Of a DNA stretch of 64,000 nt, positions 12,594 to 24,136 are shown piece after piece. How positions within the stretch are numbered: the first letter of the stretch is position 1; the number at the start of each line of letters is the position of its first letter. Origin of the DNA: Breviolum minutum Mf 1.05b.01 (Eukaryota > Sar > Dinophyceae > Suessiales > Symbiodiniaceae); assembly GCA_000507305.1 (NCBI GenBank), contig DF239770.1:62001-126000 (forward strand), given 5' to 3'. Made by a program: the position numbers and the translations under genes. Under the pieces are notes generated by a model, which was not told the DNA's origin, made no database searches, and was given only the letters and a program-made list of their open reading frames with translations.

Positions 12594-13553
12594 TATACAC
12601 TTCAATCGTTTTTTGTTTTTAGGGTTCCATCTCTCCATCCTTTTCGCCGCTTTCACACCGCGGATCCGCGAAGAATTGGCAGGTCAAGGAGATAGCTCTG
12701 CGAATCACTGGCGCTGATGAGGGCGAGATTGAAGCTGATACACCTTTGATGGAAGCAGGTCTCACCAGCAACTCCGTGTTTTGGCCCAGAAAGGGTGGGC
12801 TCGGTTGGTGCCTCTCGGGATGGGTAAGACATGCTGTTGTTGGAGTTCTTCGAGGCAACGAGTCAACATGCAGGTGGACGATGACATAGTGACATTGCGA
12901 CGTATATAGGTGAAACAAATTGCTCTCTTTTTTTTGGTGAATAGTCATTACTTTTTCACTGGGATCCAAGATTTGTTTTGAAAACCCGCATTTAGCTTCA
13001 GTAAGATTGTATCAACGATGATCCGATCCCGGGGTCGCTGCTTTTGAATGAGCTGTTCGGTATGGCACTCAGGCGATCATTATGCGTGATGCAGCTTGAC
13101 TGCAACTTACCAAAAACTGCATGCTACATGCAGCGTCAGACATCGCTGTCTTCCTAAGCAGAACAGTCCTTATCAGTGATCAAGAACCCTACTGCTGAAA
13201 GCATGTTCTCTAGCAGAGACCCAATCGGTTTTGCAAAGGCTGCTCTCATCATCGTAGCATCATTCTGTTGTTGCTAGAACATTAAGTGCGCGTCAAAATA
13301 GGTCGACTTCGAATTCGTTGATTTCCTATGATTTCCTACTAGAATTTGCAGTTTCTGGGGATTTGGGTATCTCTAGTTTTTGTCGACGCCCCACACATCC
13401 ACGGACATCCCCCGCTTTTCCATTTTCCAGGAGCTCTCTCAAGCGTTGCCTGGTGTTCAGCTGCCGGTCACTTTGGTCTTCGACTATCCCTCTGTCTCTG
13501 CAATGACGGAACTTATTTTGCAGAGCACTGGGGCACCGGCCCTCAAGAATTGA
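1690..13553 (+). CDS. TPR-repeat protein with C-terminal acyl-carrier-like domain (multi-exon)
   Basis: Exons read: 1690-1760, about 1933-2136, 2403-2483, 2962-3039, 3595-3669, 4103-~4230, 4945-5058, 5565-5602, 6836-6974, 7386-7520, 7896-8015, 8456-8590, 9063-9146, 9987-10026, 10621-10905, 11250-11311, 11625-11702, 11957-12070, 12168-12257, 12623-12775, 13073-13090 and 13431-13553 (stop TGA). From 2403 on, phases close apart from the unresolved 3' end of the 4103 exon. The protein is roughly 750-780 residues. Most exons encode helical TPR units, for example NRVEEALTAAKRGITVCKEL and QAAEAADEALALYRHV. A Pro/Gln-rich linker (11957-12257) precedes an ACP-like domain with DTPLMEAGLTSNS and LPVTLVFDYPSVSAMTELIL. 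TPRs usually bind partner proteins; an ACP would carry a phosphopantetheine-bound acyl chain. A role in polyketide or fatty-acid assembly is inference. The true start was not found and may lie upstream. Confidence 0.8.
3670..4944 (+). other. Intronic stretch containing one TPR exon
   Basis: Most of this stretch is intron of the TPR-ACP gene. It holds one phase-0 exon starting at 4103 after TCCACTCCAG. It reads AKALLTLASLNMAKTDDLGA and continues through ETALKNATEAFL, an obvious TPR hairpin. The donor is unclear: GT at 4201 closes in phase 0 but shortens the second helix. A GTT/GCT trinucleotide tract lies at 3684-3716. Confidence 0.55.
5937..6456. repeat. (CAC)n/(CAT)n microsatellite interrupted by a 403-base assembly gap
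   Basis: CAC and CAT triplets run into an N gap at 5990-6392, and CAT triplets continue to about 6453. The gap is probably a longer trinucleotide array that assembly could not span. It lies in an intron between the TPR exons at 5565-5602 and 6836-6974. These two exons close in phase, so no coding exon need be missing, though one of 3n length could be hidden. Confidence 0.9.
8355..8430. repeat. (TTC)n then (GTT)n microsatellite
   Basis: A pyrimidine-rich TTC array passes directly into a GTT array. It ends about 25 bases before the acceptor of the TPR exon at 8456, so it may extend the polypyrimidine tract. The long Leu, Val, Phe or Asn runs read through it are repeat artefacts. Confidence 0.9.
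12412..12590. repeat. Tetranucleotide repeat (TGTT)n, (GATG)n, (ATTG)n
   Basis: Three tetranucleotide arrays follow one another inside the intron between the linker exon (12168-12257) and the ACP exon (12623-12775). The Asn/Gln-rich minus-strand frames over it reflect the repeat alone. Confidence 0.9.
12623..13553 (+). other. ACP-like domain block of the TPR gene, including an 18-nt micro-exon
   Basis: Three exons form the domain. Exon 12623-12775 carries helix I and the attachment motif GLTSNS. Exon 13073-13090 is 18 nt, encodes AIIMRD, follows CTCAG and is followed by a GC donor. Exon 13431-13553 gives ELSQALPGVQLPVTLVFDYP and the stop. Joined, they match the polyketide-synthase ACP pattern in which GLDSL is followed by a helix and a VFDYPT-like strand. 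Here D is replaced by T and L by N around the candidate serine. Whether the serine is modified cannot be told from sequence. Confidence 0.75.
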
Positions 13554-13563
13554 GGTCTGAAAG
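13554..13563 (+). promoter_or_regulatory. Ten-base spacer between adjacent genes, possible spliced-leader acceptor
   Basis: The TPR-ACP stop TGA (13551-13553) and the next ATG (13564) are ten bases apart, and the spacer ends in AG. Such a gap leaves no room for a promoter and a separate 3' end. It would fit processing of a shared precursor by trans-splicing, as known in dinoflagellates. A clear polypyrimidine tract next to this AG is lacking, so the acceptor could be further upstream. Confidence 0.35.
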
Positions 13564-16500
13564 ATGGCCGAAACTCGACGCCAGAGCCGAAGGGTATGTA
13601 TAGAGTGGACACAAATAGTATCGTCAAAGCTGGAGTAGTAAGCATGCTTAGACTTGGAGGATTTTTTTTTTCTTGTTTGGATTCCTTTGTGTCCTCCACG
13701 GGTTTTGCAATCAGATAGTGCCAGTGCCTTTTCGGAAGGAGCATCTTTGACAGAAGCAGCTAGCCTCGGCGGTCTTCCACCAAAAAGATGGGTGCTCGTA
13801 TTTGGTGTGCTTGTATACAGCGCGACATCTCGTTGGTGAAATTCTTCATGTTCACAGTGCCGGTACCAGTCAAAAACAGATTTTTGTTCGGCACTTCCTT
13901 TGTTTTGCAGAGGGTGTTCATGCCATTCGCAAACATCTCCTCTGCGATCAAAGTTCAGGAGAACTCCGAATTGCACCGGGGCTTCGGCTTTGTTCAATAC
14001 GAGAAGGCGGCAGGGTCCCATTTGCCGACATGAGATATGAGCGGTTCTCGTTCTAATTTGAGCGGTTCTAGTGATAGTTGACGTTTACATTCAACTGCAG
14101 GCATACTTATAAAAGCTTATAAACGGGTCTGTACAATTGTATGATATACGCATATATCATATTATGTATATATATATATACGCATTTACTATATTTATGT
14201 ATATATATAAACATGTACACATTACAAACTTTTCATTTGATGATCTTCAGAATGACCACAAAGTTTGATACATTAGCCGCGTCCCCCAGCCAGCAGCCTG
14301 TCTTGTGGTTTCCCCACCAAACAGATGCAAAGATATTGCATCCAATCCTCTGACACTATGGGCATGTGCAGATTGCCGATGCAGAACGAGCAGTTGCAGA
14401 ACTGAACAAGACAAAGACACTTCGGGTTTGTATTGATGGGTCGGTGTGTGATTTGTGGAATTTGCATTTGCAGTGCAGCAGATGCAGATTCAGAGGTGCT
14501 ATCTTGCATTTTGGTGAAAATTCCCGCACATTTTTCTGGTTAACTCAAATCACTTCATTTTCAAACAGACATGGTCCCCAAAATCCTCAATTCCATCTCT
14601 CTCTCTCTCTCTGGAATTTGCAAGAGTTTAGCTCTAAATTGATGCTGCTTCGTTTTCCACTACTGTAGGTGGTTTCATGGCTCTAGCTGCTGGAACAGAG
14701 TGCCCTGTGTTCAATATCTATGCCACAGACCATCCATGCTTGCATCAAAGCCACTGCGCTCTCCACCATTTTGTTGAGGAAACTCCGTACCCAGCTGTCC
14801 GGATGTGGAATCACCCTCTTTGGAATTATCTGATACTTACAAGATCCCGTCAAAAATGATGCTGACACATTGTTGCACCACGGCGTGCCAAGGATTTGTG
14901 GCCGCGAAGTGGCTGTTGATTGGGCTGTAGATGCTTCAGTGTTTGGAGCTTAGTGCCAACTAAGAGTTTCACAATTCAGCTCTTGCAGTACAATCATCCT
15001 TGCCAAATTGGCAAAGACTGAGAAATCATGGAAAACTCTTCAGTTGAAATACCCAAAAAGGTACACTTCGCTACAGCGTGTTCAGCTCAGCTTTTAGCTT
15101 GAAATGCCAAAAATTCCTTTTGGCCTGGCCACCGGAAATAGACTAAACAGACTTTCAGATGAGGTTTTTCAAGGATTTTTGGATGTATCTCTGACCTTCT
15201 TTTGAAGTCAATTTATCCTGAAAAGGTGAGGAACGACGCGAGTCGATGGCTTAGTGGTGTCACTTTTGGTGAAGCAATTGTTTTCCATTCGGAAAAGGCA
15301 ACTTCCAAAGAAACACTTCCTGGCGCTGAGGCCGGAACCCGCCAAGTTGCCGAAGCCGAAACGGGTGGGACCCGCGGAGCTGAAGTGAATTTATTGCTTG
15401 GGAATTCGCTCAACTTCAGCCTCTTTGCAGGCAGCAACCAAAGAAAAGGCTGGGAGTGTTTACGGCACCTTCTTTTTTCAAGGTGTTTTTGACCAAGATG
15501 ATGTAAAACAAGCTTCAGCAATCAAACACATCGGTTTTTAAAGAGCCTTTCTTTCCCGGCATTGTTTCAGGTGGAAAAGGCTCAAGAGGATGAGGACTGC
15601 GGATTTTTGACCATTTTCCTCTTCCTTCAATTCCCCCAAACAAAACACAGTGACAGAGCATACCTGACCTACTCTACTCCTAGCACGGTTTGCAAAGGAT
15701 CCTGAGGAAGATCCTGCACCGGATAAAGAGCTGAAGAGGATGAAGGAATTGCTGGGCGATGAGATCGAAGAGGTGCCAAGAAAGAAGGATAAGAGTCTCC
15801 AGTCAATGCAAAAAGGTTGCAGAAATTCAGGGAAGGCTTCCCGTTCGTTGGCGGATTCGCCATCGACCAACACAAATTGAGCAATAACCAAAACCCTGGC
15901 TGTTTAGTTTATATAGATTACAGGGGATTTTACTATTACTACCCACTCATATGGGATTGTAAGAAGCCACTATAAGGATTCCTATGAACCAACCAGCATA
16001 GCGGAGTGTCATAAGGGTTTTGAACGTTGCTCAATTGGTTGAACGGTGAAGTGGTTTATTTAGCTGGGGCCCAAGAACCTTGAGCCATACCGAACCCTCC
16101 ATAAAAAACAGTGAAAAAACTGGCTACAAGATTCTGCTCCGGCTTCGTTCTGATCCTGCGGTCTGATTTTCTGACGTATGTTCATACAGGACAGTCCATG
16201 CACACCGTCCTGCGTGCCTTTCCTCGGAGGATGATGATGATGGTGATGACGAAGATGAAGACGAGGAGGAGGATGCAGATTCAGGTGCAGAAGAATCAAA
16301 GACAAAGGCCACTGCAAAAGCAAAAGCAAAAACCAAGGCCTGTATTTACACCACCCGAACAGTAGATCATGCTTGTCCAGTCCCTTGTATTGTAGTATCC
16401 GCTCTTCGGTTGAAACCTTTTGCAACTCCCGTGGTTCAATACCACACGCCTTTTGTCCATCATCAATGTTGAAAAGACTGTGGCAGATTCCAAACGTCGG

Positions 16501-17997
16501 CTGCTGGAATCTTCATGTGACAATATGCCATTTATGGGATCTAAGAGTGCCCATGAAAGTTTGTAGATTTGACTTTCATCACCCTGTCTTCAACAAAAAC
16601 AGCGACTCAATCAAACGCACCGTCTTCACTATTGCCTTTTCGTCAGTGACGCCACAGGCAGGTCAACAAAGAAAGCCGGGCTTTGATGTTGAAAAAGGGT
16701 CACGCCGACCTATTTCGAAGAGCAATGGCACAAGATTGGAGATGCTGAAACAGACTGTTTTTACGTAGTATGTTATGGTTCTGAGTTTGAATTCATTTAC
16801 TGCAGGTGACATAATTGACTTGAATGGGAGGCTTCTTGAATGAAGGCGGTGCCTTAGGTCTTTGGCATCGGGTAGTGAAGTCGCAAATCTTGTTGGAGGA
16901 AACGGATATCCAAATCATCCAGCAGTTATCCCATGGCAGGCAGACGGTTTTTGTTCGAAACGTGCCTTTTGATGCAAACGCGGATGATTTGAAAGAGGCT
17001 CAAATGGGGTTCTTGAAGTGCCAGCTTTGCTCACTGCACTTGTGTCCACAGCTCAAAACCGTAGGTTTGATCAAATGAATGCAAGTGATGTTGCAGGTGA
17101 TGGAACACGCCAAATGGAGTAGTAATTGACATGCAAAATCGATCCACTTGTCAGGGACTTTCAAGTTGTTGAGATTGGCATGACTTGACCAGATCACGTG
17201 AGAGTCCCTTAGCCGTCGTTGACAGCTGCAAACAGCGCGCAGGTGTTCAGAGGCTTTGGTAAAGTGAGTTCTGGCCTTACTGACCTGGAGCAAAACACGT
17301 GGCCTAATGCCTGCTGTGTTTTTGACAACTGGAGGTCTCCTATAGCTTCTGTTCCAAACACACATTTGCAAGTTGAGACTATCCGGGTTCTTGTGAAGTG
17401 CACCGGTAGCATCCATTTCATTATACCAAGGAGTTGAAAATGACAGTTTTGAAACGTGTGCCTATGTTGAGTCAACCATGAAGTTGTTCTTCTGGCAACC
17501 GAGCTCCGAGGTTCCATCAAGTTGGTGCCTGACACGACAGGTCAGAGCCTCCAAAAAAGACACGCTTGAGCATGGCGCAAACTTCCGGCACAGATTTAAT
17601 GAATTCGTAATTTCTTCTTACGGCAATCACATGCTTGCCTCAACGAAATAGATGTTTTTAATCGTTTTTACAACATGCGATTTCAGAAAGTGAAAGAGGT
17701 CTCAAATTCTATAAATATATGTTGGATGTTTCATTCGTTTATTAGAACCCAGCACAAACTTGCACATTCTAAAAAGGTGTATTATATCAGTATTAAGTAC
17801 AGTATAGTATACATATACATATATATATATAAAGACATGTATATGCACGATGAAGGATCCATGACACGATCCAAGAAAACTCAATTGGAAGTGTCATTGC
17901 AACATGATGGCCGGTTATGAAGATGATGATGACGAAGAAGGAGAAGAAGATGAAGATGAAGATGAAGATGAAGATGAAGATGAAGAAGAACACGAAT

Positions 17998-18094
<97 letters not shown>

Positions 18095-18125
18095 CGATGA
18101 CGATGACGATGAGGATGAGGATGAG

Positions 18126-18172
<47 letters not shown>

Positions 18173-18536
18173 TGACGACGACGACGGCAAGTACATTTTT
18201 ACAGATTTTTGCCGTCGCTATGATTTGTATAGCTTTCATTTTGTTTGTGACATGTCATTATTGTTGTTCATCATCAGTTGTTCGTTGGCACATTACAATT
18301 TTTCTGACCTTGTTCTGACATATTTTTGCTTTTTAGTCAGCACCATGAATTGATGCATTACTTACTAACAATTTATTGATTTTTGTCACTATTGTCATTG
18401 ATTATTGTATTGTTTTTTTGCGCCTGTAAATCCACAACGCAACTGTATAGCCAGAAGGACTCCACTTTTCATGACTGTTGGGAGCTACGCAGGACAAAAT
18501 GCACATAGGGGATCAGCCTTTGTGAAGTTTGCAGAG
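13564..18536 (+). CDS. RBM28/NOP4-like nucleolar RRM protein, 5' half
   Basis: Exon 1 is 13564-13593 (MAETRRQSRR, donor GTATGT). Next come 13911-14009, with RNP1 HRGFGFVQYE; 14372-14425, DAERAVAELNKTK; and about 14893-14938, GREVAVDWAVDAS, the VDWA strand typical of RBM28/Nop4. Acidic linker exons lie at about 15571-15600, 15698-15772 and 16190-16337 (Asp/Glu run then Lys/Ala-rich). A further RRM uses 16944-16997 (TVFVRNVPFDANADDLKE), a 21-nt micro-exon 17243-17263 (VFRGFGK), 17504-17540 (LRGSIKLVPDTT) and 18493-18536 (HRGSAFVKFAE). RBM28/Nop4 proteins act in nucleolar maturation of the large ribosomal subunit. Order RRM, acidic linker, RRM matches that family. Exons between 13594 and 13910 (start of the first RRM) and a few linker exons are unresolved. 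Only one RRM precedes the acidic linker, whereas RBM28 has two. Confidence 0.72.
17925..18186. repeat. Long (GAT)n/(GAC)n/(GAA)n microsatellite
   Basis: An uninterrupted GAT array is flanked by GAA/GAT and GAC/GAG variants, about 260 bases in all. It lies in the RBM28-like intron between 17540 and 18493. The apparent 149-residue acidic protein read through it is rejected: the flanking RRM exons join perfectly across it, and the opposite strand reads as poly-Ser or poly-Ile. Confidence 0.9.
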
Positions 18537-20405
18537 GTGTGCAGAGAGTGATTTTTGGGACCAAGTTTTCTTGGGAGATGCCGAATGAGGGGATATGGAA
18601 AGATACGGAAGGATGAGGTGGAGGGACATTTGCTCATAATGCGACTACTTGGTAGGTAGGCAGTTCTTAGGAGCCCCCTTGCATGAGTTTTGTCATGTTT
18701 CATCCACATTTGGATGAACTATATATAACAACCTCGAATGCCCCCTTCAAAATTCCCAAAATGTGATGCCCAGGCTGAATTCTCCTAGTCCGATAGATCT
18801 GTCCGATTGGTGAAAAATGCAAAAACTGACTCAGAAACTGCAAAGTTTCATGCACTTTTCTGTCAATGCCCGCAGCTGAGTGGTTTCCACAGCCTGCTGC
18901 ACTAGAAACATCTTGAAAGATAGCGATGGTGGGATCAGATTTCAATCTTCCAACGATGATTCCAGCCAGCATTTGGGCAAAGTCATCACTTGAACACTTC
19001 GATCTCAACACAGTTACCTTCTTAGGATGGAAACGCAACCTTTTTTTTCACTGAAGAGTAGCAACAAGAAAAGCTTTCCAGAGCAGCAATGGTGGCGTGG
19101 GCAGTGCCAACCTTGGCATTGTGTATTCACAGTTTTTTGCGTGCTGTCAAGCGTCAAGAGGTTGCAAGTTGCTCTCCAAGATTTGCTTTGTGTTTCAAAG
19201 TTAGACTCCAGACCTTCTGGTTCTCAGTCTACGGAGCATTTCAATTTGGCCTGCAACCCTCAAAGCACCAGTCAGCCTAAGCACTTCTTGAAATCGAAGA
19301 CATCCTCCTTTACACACTTTGCACTTGCAAACTGACATGTTCACATTAGTTTGAAAACACTACGCGACCGATCCTGATCGAATCACCAATCTACCCTCAG
19401 AGCGCCCCAAGGCAGAAGAAGAGGTGCATGAGGGGGCCTTGAGGCCACGATCGGTGTCCGACTTCTGCGTGAGGTGCCAGGGGTGTGGGTTGTTTTGGGT
19501 GGCTGTGTTGAGCTGTGTTGGAATTGTGGGAGGTCCTTCAGTGCAAGGGGGTGGCCCCAGTAGACATGGATTACCCCAGTTGCCATTGCATTGACTCATA
19601 CCACTGGGATCATGATTAGAATTTAAATGATTCGCTATTTAGTACTTCAGTGACCGTCCCGGTTTTTAGACTGCCTCTGACTGCAAAAGCACGCGGTTGA
19701 GGTATGCTCCGCGCAAGGCTTCCGATGATGACAAGGTGCCCTGCGCCACTTCAACTTGTTGGATATGGAGAAAGAAAAGGCAAAAGCAGGAAGAAACAAA
19801 ACAAGCGATATCTTCTTGATTGTTCATTGACTTTGAAGCCAAACACAATGATTTGTGTTGATGTACATGATGTGATGATTGACCATTTGACAACTCAAGG
19901 CATACCTTTACAACCTTTAGCCTTTGACCATTTTCCTGGATGAATCAATGCATCCACAGCTACAGCGAAAAACGAAAGACATTGGACCCTCTCTCCAGGT
20001 GTCACCCCTAGCGTTCACGCACCTTGAGGAGATGGGTGGTTGCAGTGTGTGAGGTTTTGGGATCCAAATCTCCCCAAAACACTTCTTTCTGAAAACAAGA
20101 TTTAGGTTGGGGTCCAAGTTACCGATAAGAATAGTGGGACCCATACACATGACAGTTGGACTTCAGGGTCTGAACTTGAACGCCGCCCAATTCCGAATCT
20201 GTCTTTGGTGGACTTGTGAATTTGGGTTCTTTGGAGAGTAAATGATTTTGGTTTTCCAATTCACAAACAAACCTTGCTGCTGCATGAATCTCAACTTTTC
20301 TGTCAAAAAAAAACCGTTGCTTTCCGACTGAAACTGAGCATCTCAAATTGTGAATTTTTGTGTTGTCGGACTGTCGAACCCACTCAAGAACTCCGTGAAT
20401 TGCAG
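18537..20405 (+). other. Start of the large RBM28-like intron, one weak exon candidate
   Basis: I find no RRM continuation here. One stretch, 19670-19735, is phase 0 on both sides (TTTTTAG acceptor, GT donor) and reads TASDCKSTRLRYAPRKASDD followed by DK. It resembles a basic linker but matches nothing I know. It may be an early exon of the Mei2-like gene or chance. Confidence 0.35.
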
Positions 20406-23400
20406 GATGCGCATCCCGAGTTTGGCAGTCCGGTGGCAAGTCCGGTTGGGTACAGGATGCAGGAGCCGCAGAGCTGGGCTTATTAAAAGATCTTAAGATT
20501 ATCGGGGCTTCGTGCAGATAGCAAAGAGATGTGTGTAAGTGGAGTGCCATCATCCTGTGTTCTTGAATGATTCAGTGATAGAACTATTCAAGCCTTGGAT
20601 CTGTTGATTCTGCCAGGACCAACGTTTTGGAAGCCCAGTGGGCAGTCCAACGGCATATCAGGAGTTTTTTTGGGTGATCAAGGGCCCGGGCCGTCTTGTC
20701 ACCATACGAGATGGTTCCTTTGTCGGATCAACCGCTTTAGGCTTTGGACATTTTCGGGTGTTTCGGCAAACAACCCCAAACACAATGAATCATGACCCGA
20801 CTGTTTGGATACATTTAAACTTTTATGATATATCGTTGTCAGGTTTTAGATGGTTTTAGGCAAGCAGGGGATGCAACACTGACAAAGACACCGGCACGCT
20901 TTCCATCAACCCAGAGGGTGGATTGTACTGATTTTACAGGGAGTTCTTGCTGTAGGGATGTTTCTCATGTCAGATTGTTCAGGTTCATGAAACATACCCT
21001 CCTAGAAGCTCGTATAGAGGCTTCCAAGTGAGGGATGGAAGGCAGGCCACTCCTGACAAAAACCAAAAGACGCCACAAGACACTGAAAGACACCAGGACA
21101 TGGACTTGCCGCAGACTCCCCAATTTCGCGACCGATTGAACACGCATGATGGCATTGAGCTTCAAGCTACCAATGCTACCACTGAGGCAATGGATCTAGA
21201 AGTTTCGTTGTCCGAAGTTCTAAAGGCCTTTGAAGCCCCGAATTTTACTGTAGACTAAAATGACTAACATGGCCGGCTGGAACTCTCAGCTTTTTTTGTA
21301 CATGATGTTGTGCGTGCTTTTGAAGAGGGTCATTTTCCAGTCATGTTTTGTGGTGTTACCAGAGGGTCCATTCGGTACATTCCCTTGACTCTCGACCTTC
21401 AAATAGGAGGCGTTTTGCAAGTCAAAGTTTTCAACACCTTGGTTTGGGTCTTTTGCGTTCTTTTGCTCTTTTGATTCCGTTTTCAGTTGAGTGAGGCTTA
21501 GGGTGTGAGCTTTTCTATCCCATTTCGTCAAGGGCCCTTCAAAAAGCTAAAGGAACTTGTTAAATCACGTAATCCCTCTCACTGACAGGGAACGGCCGAG
21601 TGGTCCACGACAACTCCATATCCCTGCAGCTTGGCCTTGTGCGTTGTGCAAGGGATGCCAATCACACTCCTTCTTGTTTGGGTATGATTCCAATTTTCCA
21701 CAAAATAAAAGTAGCGCATCATGGTGGAACTGTCTTTTCAGGAGAGGAATTGGTGGGACGGAAGACAGAAGATGCAAACATGACATTTTCTGACTTTTAT
21801 GGAGTGATTTCTGGCATTCGGAGTTGGATGGGAAACATCCTTGTGAAATCCATTTATTTTATCCGGAAGCTCCCACCAATGACACTCTTACCGTACTTGA
21901 AAGTGTGCTGAGTATACAAATCCTTTTACTTTGATGCACTTCCAGTTTCACCTGCAGCTCAAGGGTACAGGTAGGACTTTCGTTTTACCCAAAGCATGGA
22001 GGAATCCCATACCACCCAAGTATATACCAATACATGCTGTATATACTACACACGATTTGTATATACTGTATGATATACATTTGACAAACATATATAGTCA
22101 ATATGGTCTACATTCAAGCGGACTTTGCCTTTTGTAATCCCCTCCTCGCTTGCTGTTACCAGCTCAGTGCTATCTTCTATCGTTACCAGGCTATCCTTAC
22201 ATGTGGCTTCCCGTGACATGGATGCATGGAGAGAATGGACGGTTGGTGCTCCACAACATGATTTGGTTTTCGAGGGTCTGCACTTCAACAAACCATTGCG
22301 GAATTGATCCATGGTTCAGCCAGTCTACTCTCGCAAGGACTCCAACTGTCTCCGCAAGCGGTCATGATGACACAAATACTATGGCAGTTTCCAAGAAAAA
22401 TGGTACCTCCAAGAACGGATGGTCTTCATTCAAAGTACATATGCGACAGTCAATGTTCCACATGAAATGCCCTTGCATTTGGGCGGGGTAAATTCACCAT
22501 TCCAAGCAGCGACAAATGAAGCACTCAACCGACGTTTTCAACCTTTGGATCTGACGTTGTGCACTTGGATGTTTTTACTTGACGGCAATAGGTCTTCTCT
22601 TCTCTCGAAACCTTGAGTTGAGTGTTCTTTATCCTGTATGGTATGGTATGGGCTCCAAAAAGATCCAAAAAGTATTTTCCTCACAATCAGTTTCGTCATT
22701 TGAAAGGGATCTCCTTTCAAATCATTCATTACAGTAATTTCCAGACCACTTATTATAATACGTATAATTCGTTTCTTCTCTAGATATCATTGTGGGCGGA
22801 ATAGTAGGTTTGCCTGCAAGTTGACCGTATCTCTCACAACCAAGACAACCAAACTTGGCTTCCGTGCTTATGAACATGTGGTAGCAACTTGATACCAGAC
22901 AAGGTCTCCATGTTGTTGGATTGATCGAAACAAGTTGTTTGTTAGAACTTAGAACTTATAACGTGCGCGCTTCAATGGAAACTATATAAAGGTAAACATG
23001 TGTTCCAAAAAGAGGCTTGAAAGGCTTGGACCTCGAGGCATTTCTCATCCTTATTTTCCTGGAAAGAGTGAACTCAACTTGTCCTTTTATAGGACCCATC
23101 TGTTGGGTATTTGGAGAAATCAACCCCTCGAGGTTACTGGTGCAGCTGAGCAGCAACAGCATCAGCCTGAGCAGGAGCATCAGCAAATGGAAACGCAGGT
23201 AAACCCGCAACAAGGCCAACAGCAAGTTGCTGCTTGGTCGCATTGTTGACTCTGCCTTTGTTTTTTTGCATTCAATCTGGATGTGAGAAACTTCTGCATT
23301 GCAGATGCAACACATGATAAAACAAGAATACACACATGGTAAAGTGATAGGTGAATGATTTTCTGGAGCATATGCACTTTGCAACATGTGTTGTCCTGGA

Positions 23401-23969
23401 CTGATTGAACCCTATACTTTCTGAGTTTCCAATCCTTCCAATCCAATGGTTCGACGTCTATCCACGACAAAAAAATCATCCGTTTTTCATCCGTTTTTCC
23501 TTGAACAATACATGAATTCATATGAATTCCATGAATGGGTTTTCCCTTCTTAGGCTGCTCCGGTGCTCTACTACTGTGTGGGATTTGTCAATGCAGAGAC
23601 AATGCAGCCACAAGCAGACTACATGGGTGGCTAGGCTGCACCTCTGGAGTCCTTCGATTTAGGGAAACGAAAAGAAGCAATTTGCTTGGTGCATCTTGGT
23701 GCCCATAATAGCCATATCAAAGTTTGGGGCTGCAATAGATAGGTTTGAGACCCAACACCCAGGAAATTGTTTCAGCTCGTGATGCGGAATTTCTGCCTTT
23801 TCTATTCAAACGAGAAGCGAATGAGGCAGCCAATTCCAACTCATTGTTTTTTGAGTATAGGCAATGGTTCTTATCATGTCAGGCCAAAGGCAATCGCCTG
23901 ACTCTATTAGTCGTCATGTTTGGAAGTTTTCACTAGCATGGGGAGCTCCCAAAACATGATGAACAGTAC

Positions 23970-24035
<66 letters not shown>

Positions 24036-24077
24036 CGACGACGACGATGCTGCTGATGAAGATGATGAAGATGATGG

Positions 24078-24136
<59 letters not shown>

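Noticed and set aside
12328..12656. Asn/Gln/Thr-rich minus-strand frames
   Set aside because: Translation of TGTT and GATG tetranucleotide repeats.
17904..18353. 149-residue acidic protein (poly-Asp)
   Set aside because: It is a GAT/GAC microsatellite read as codons, and it lies inside an intron whose flanking RRM exons join in frame.
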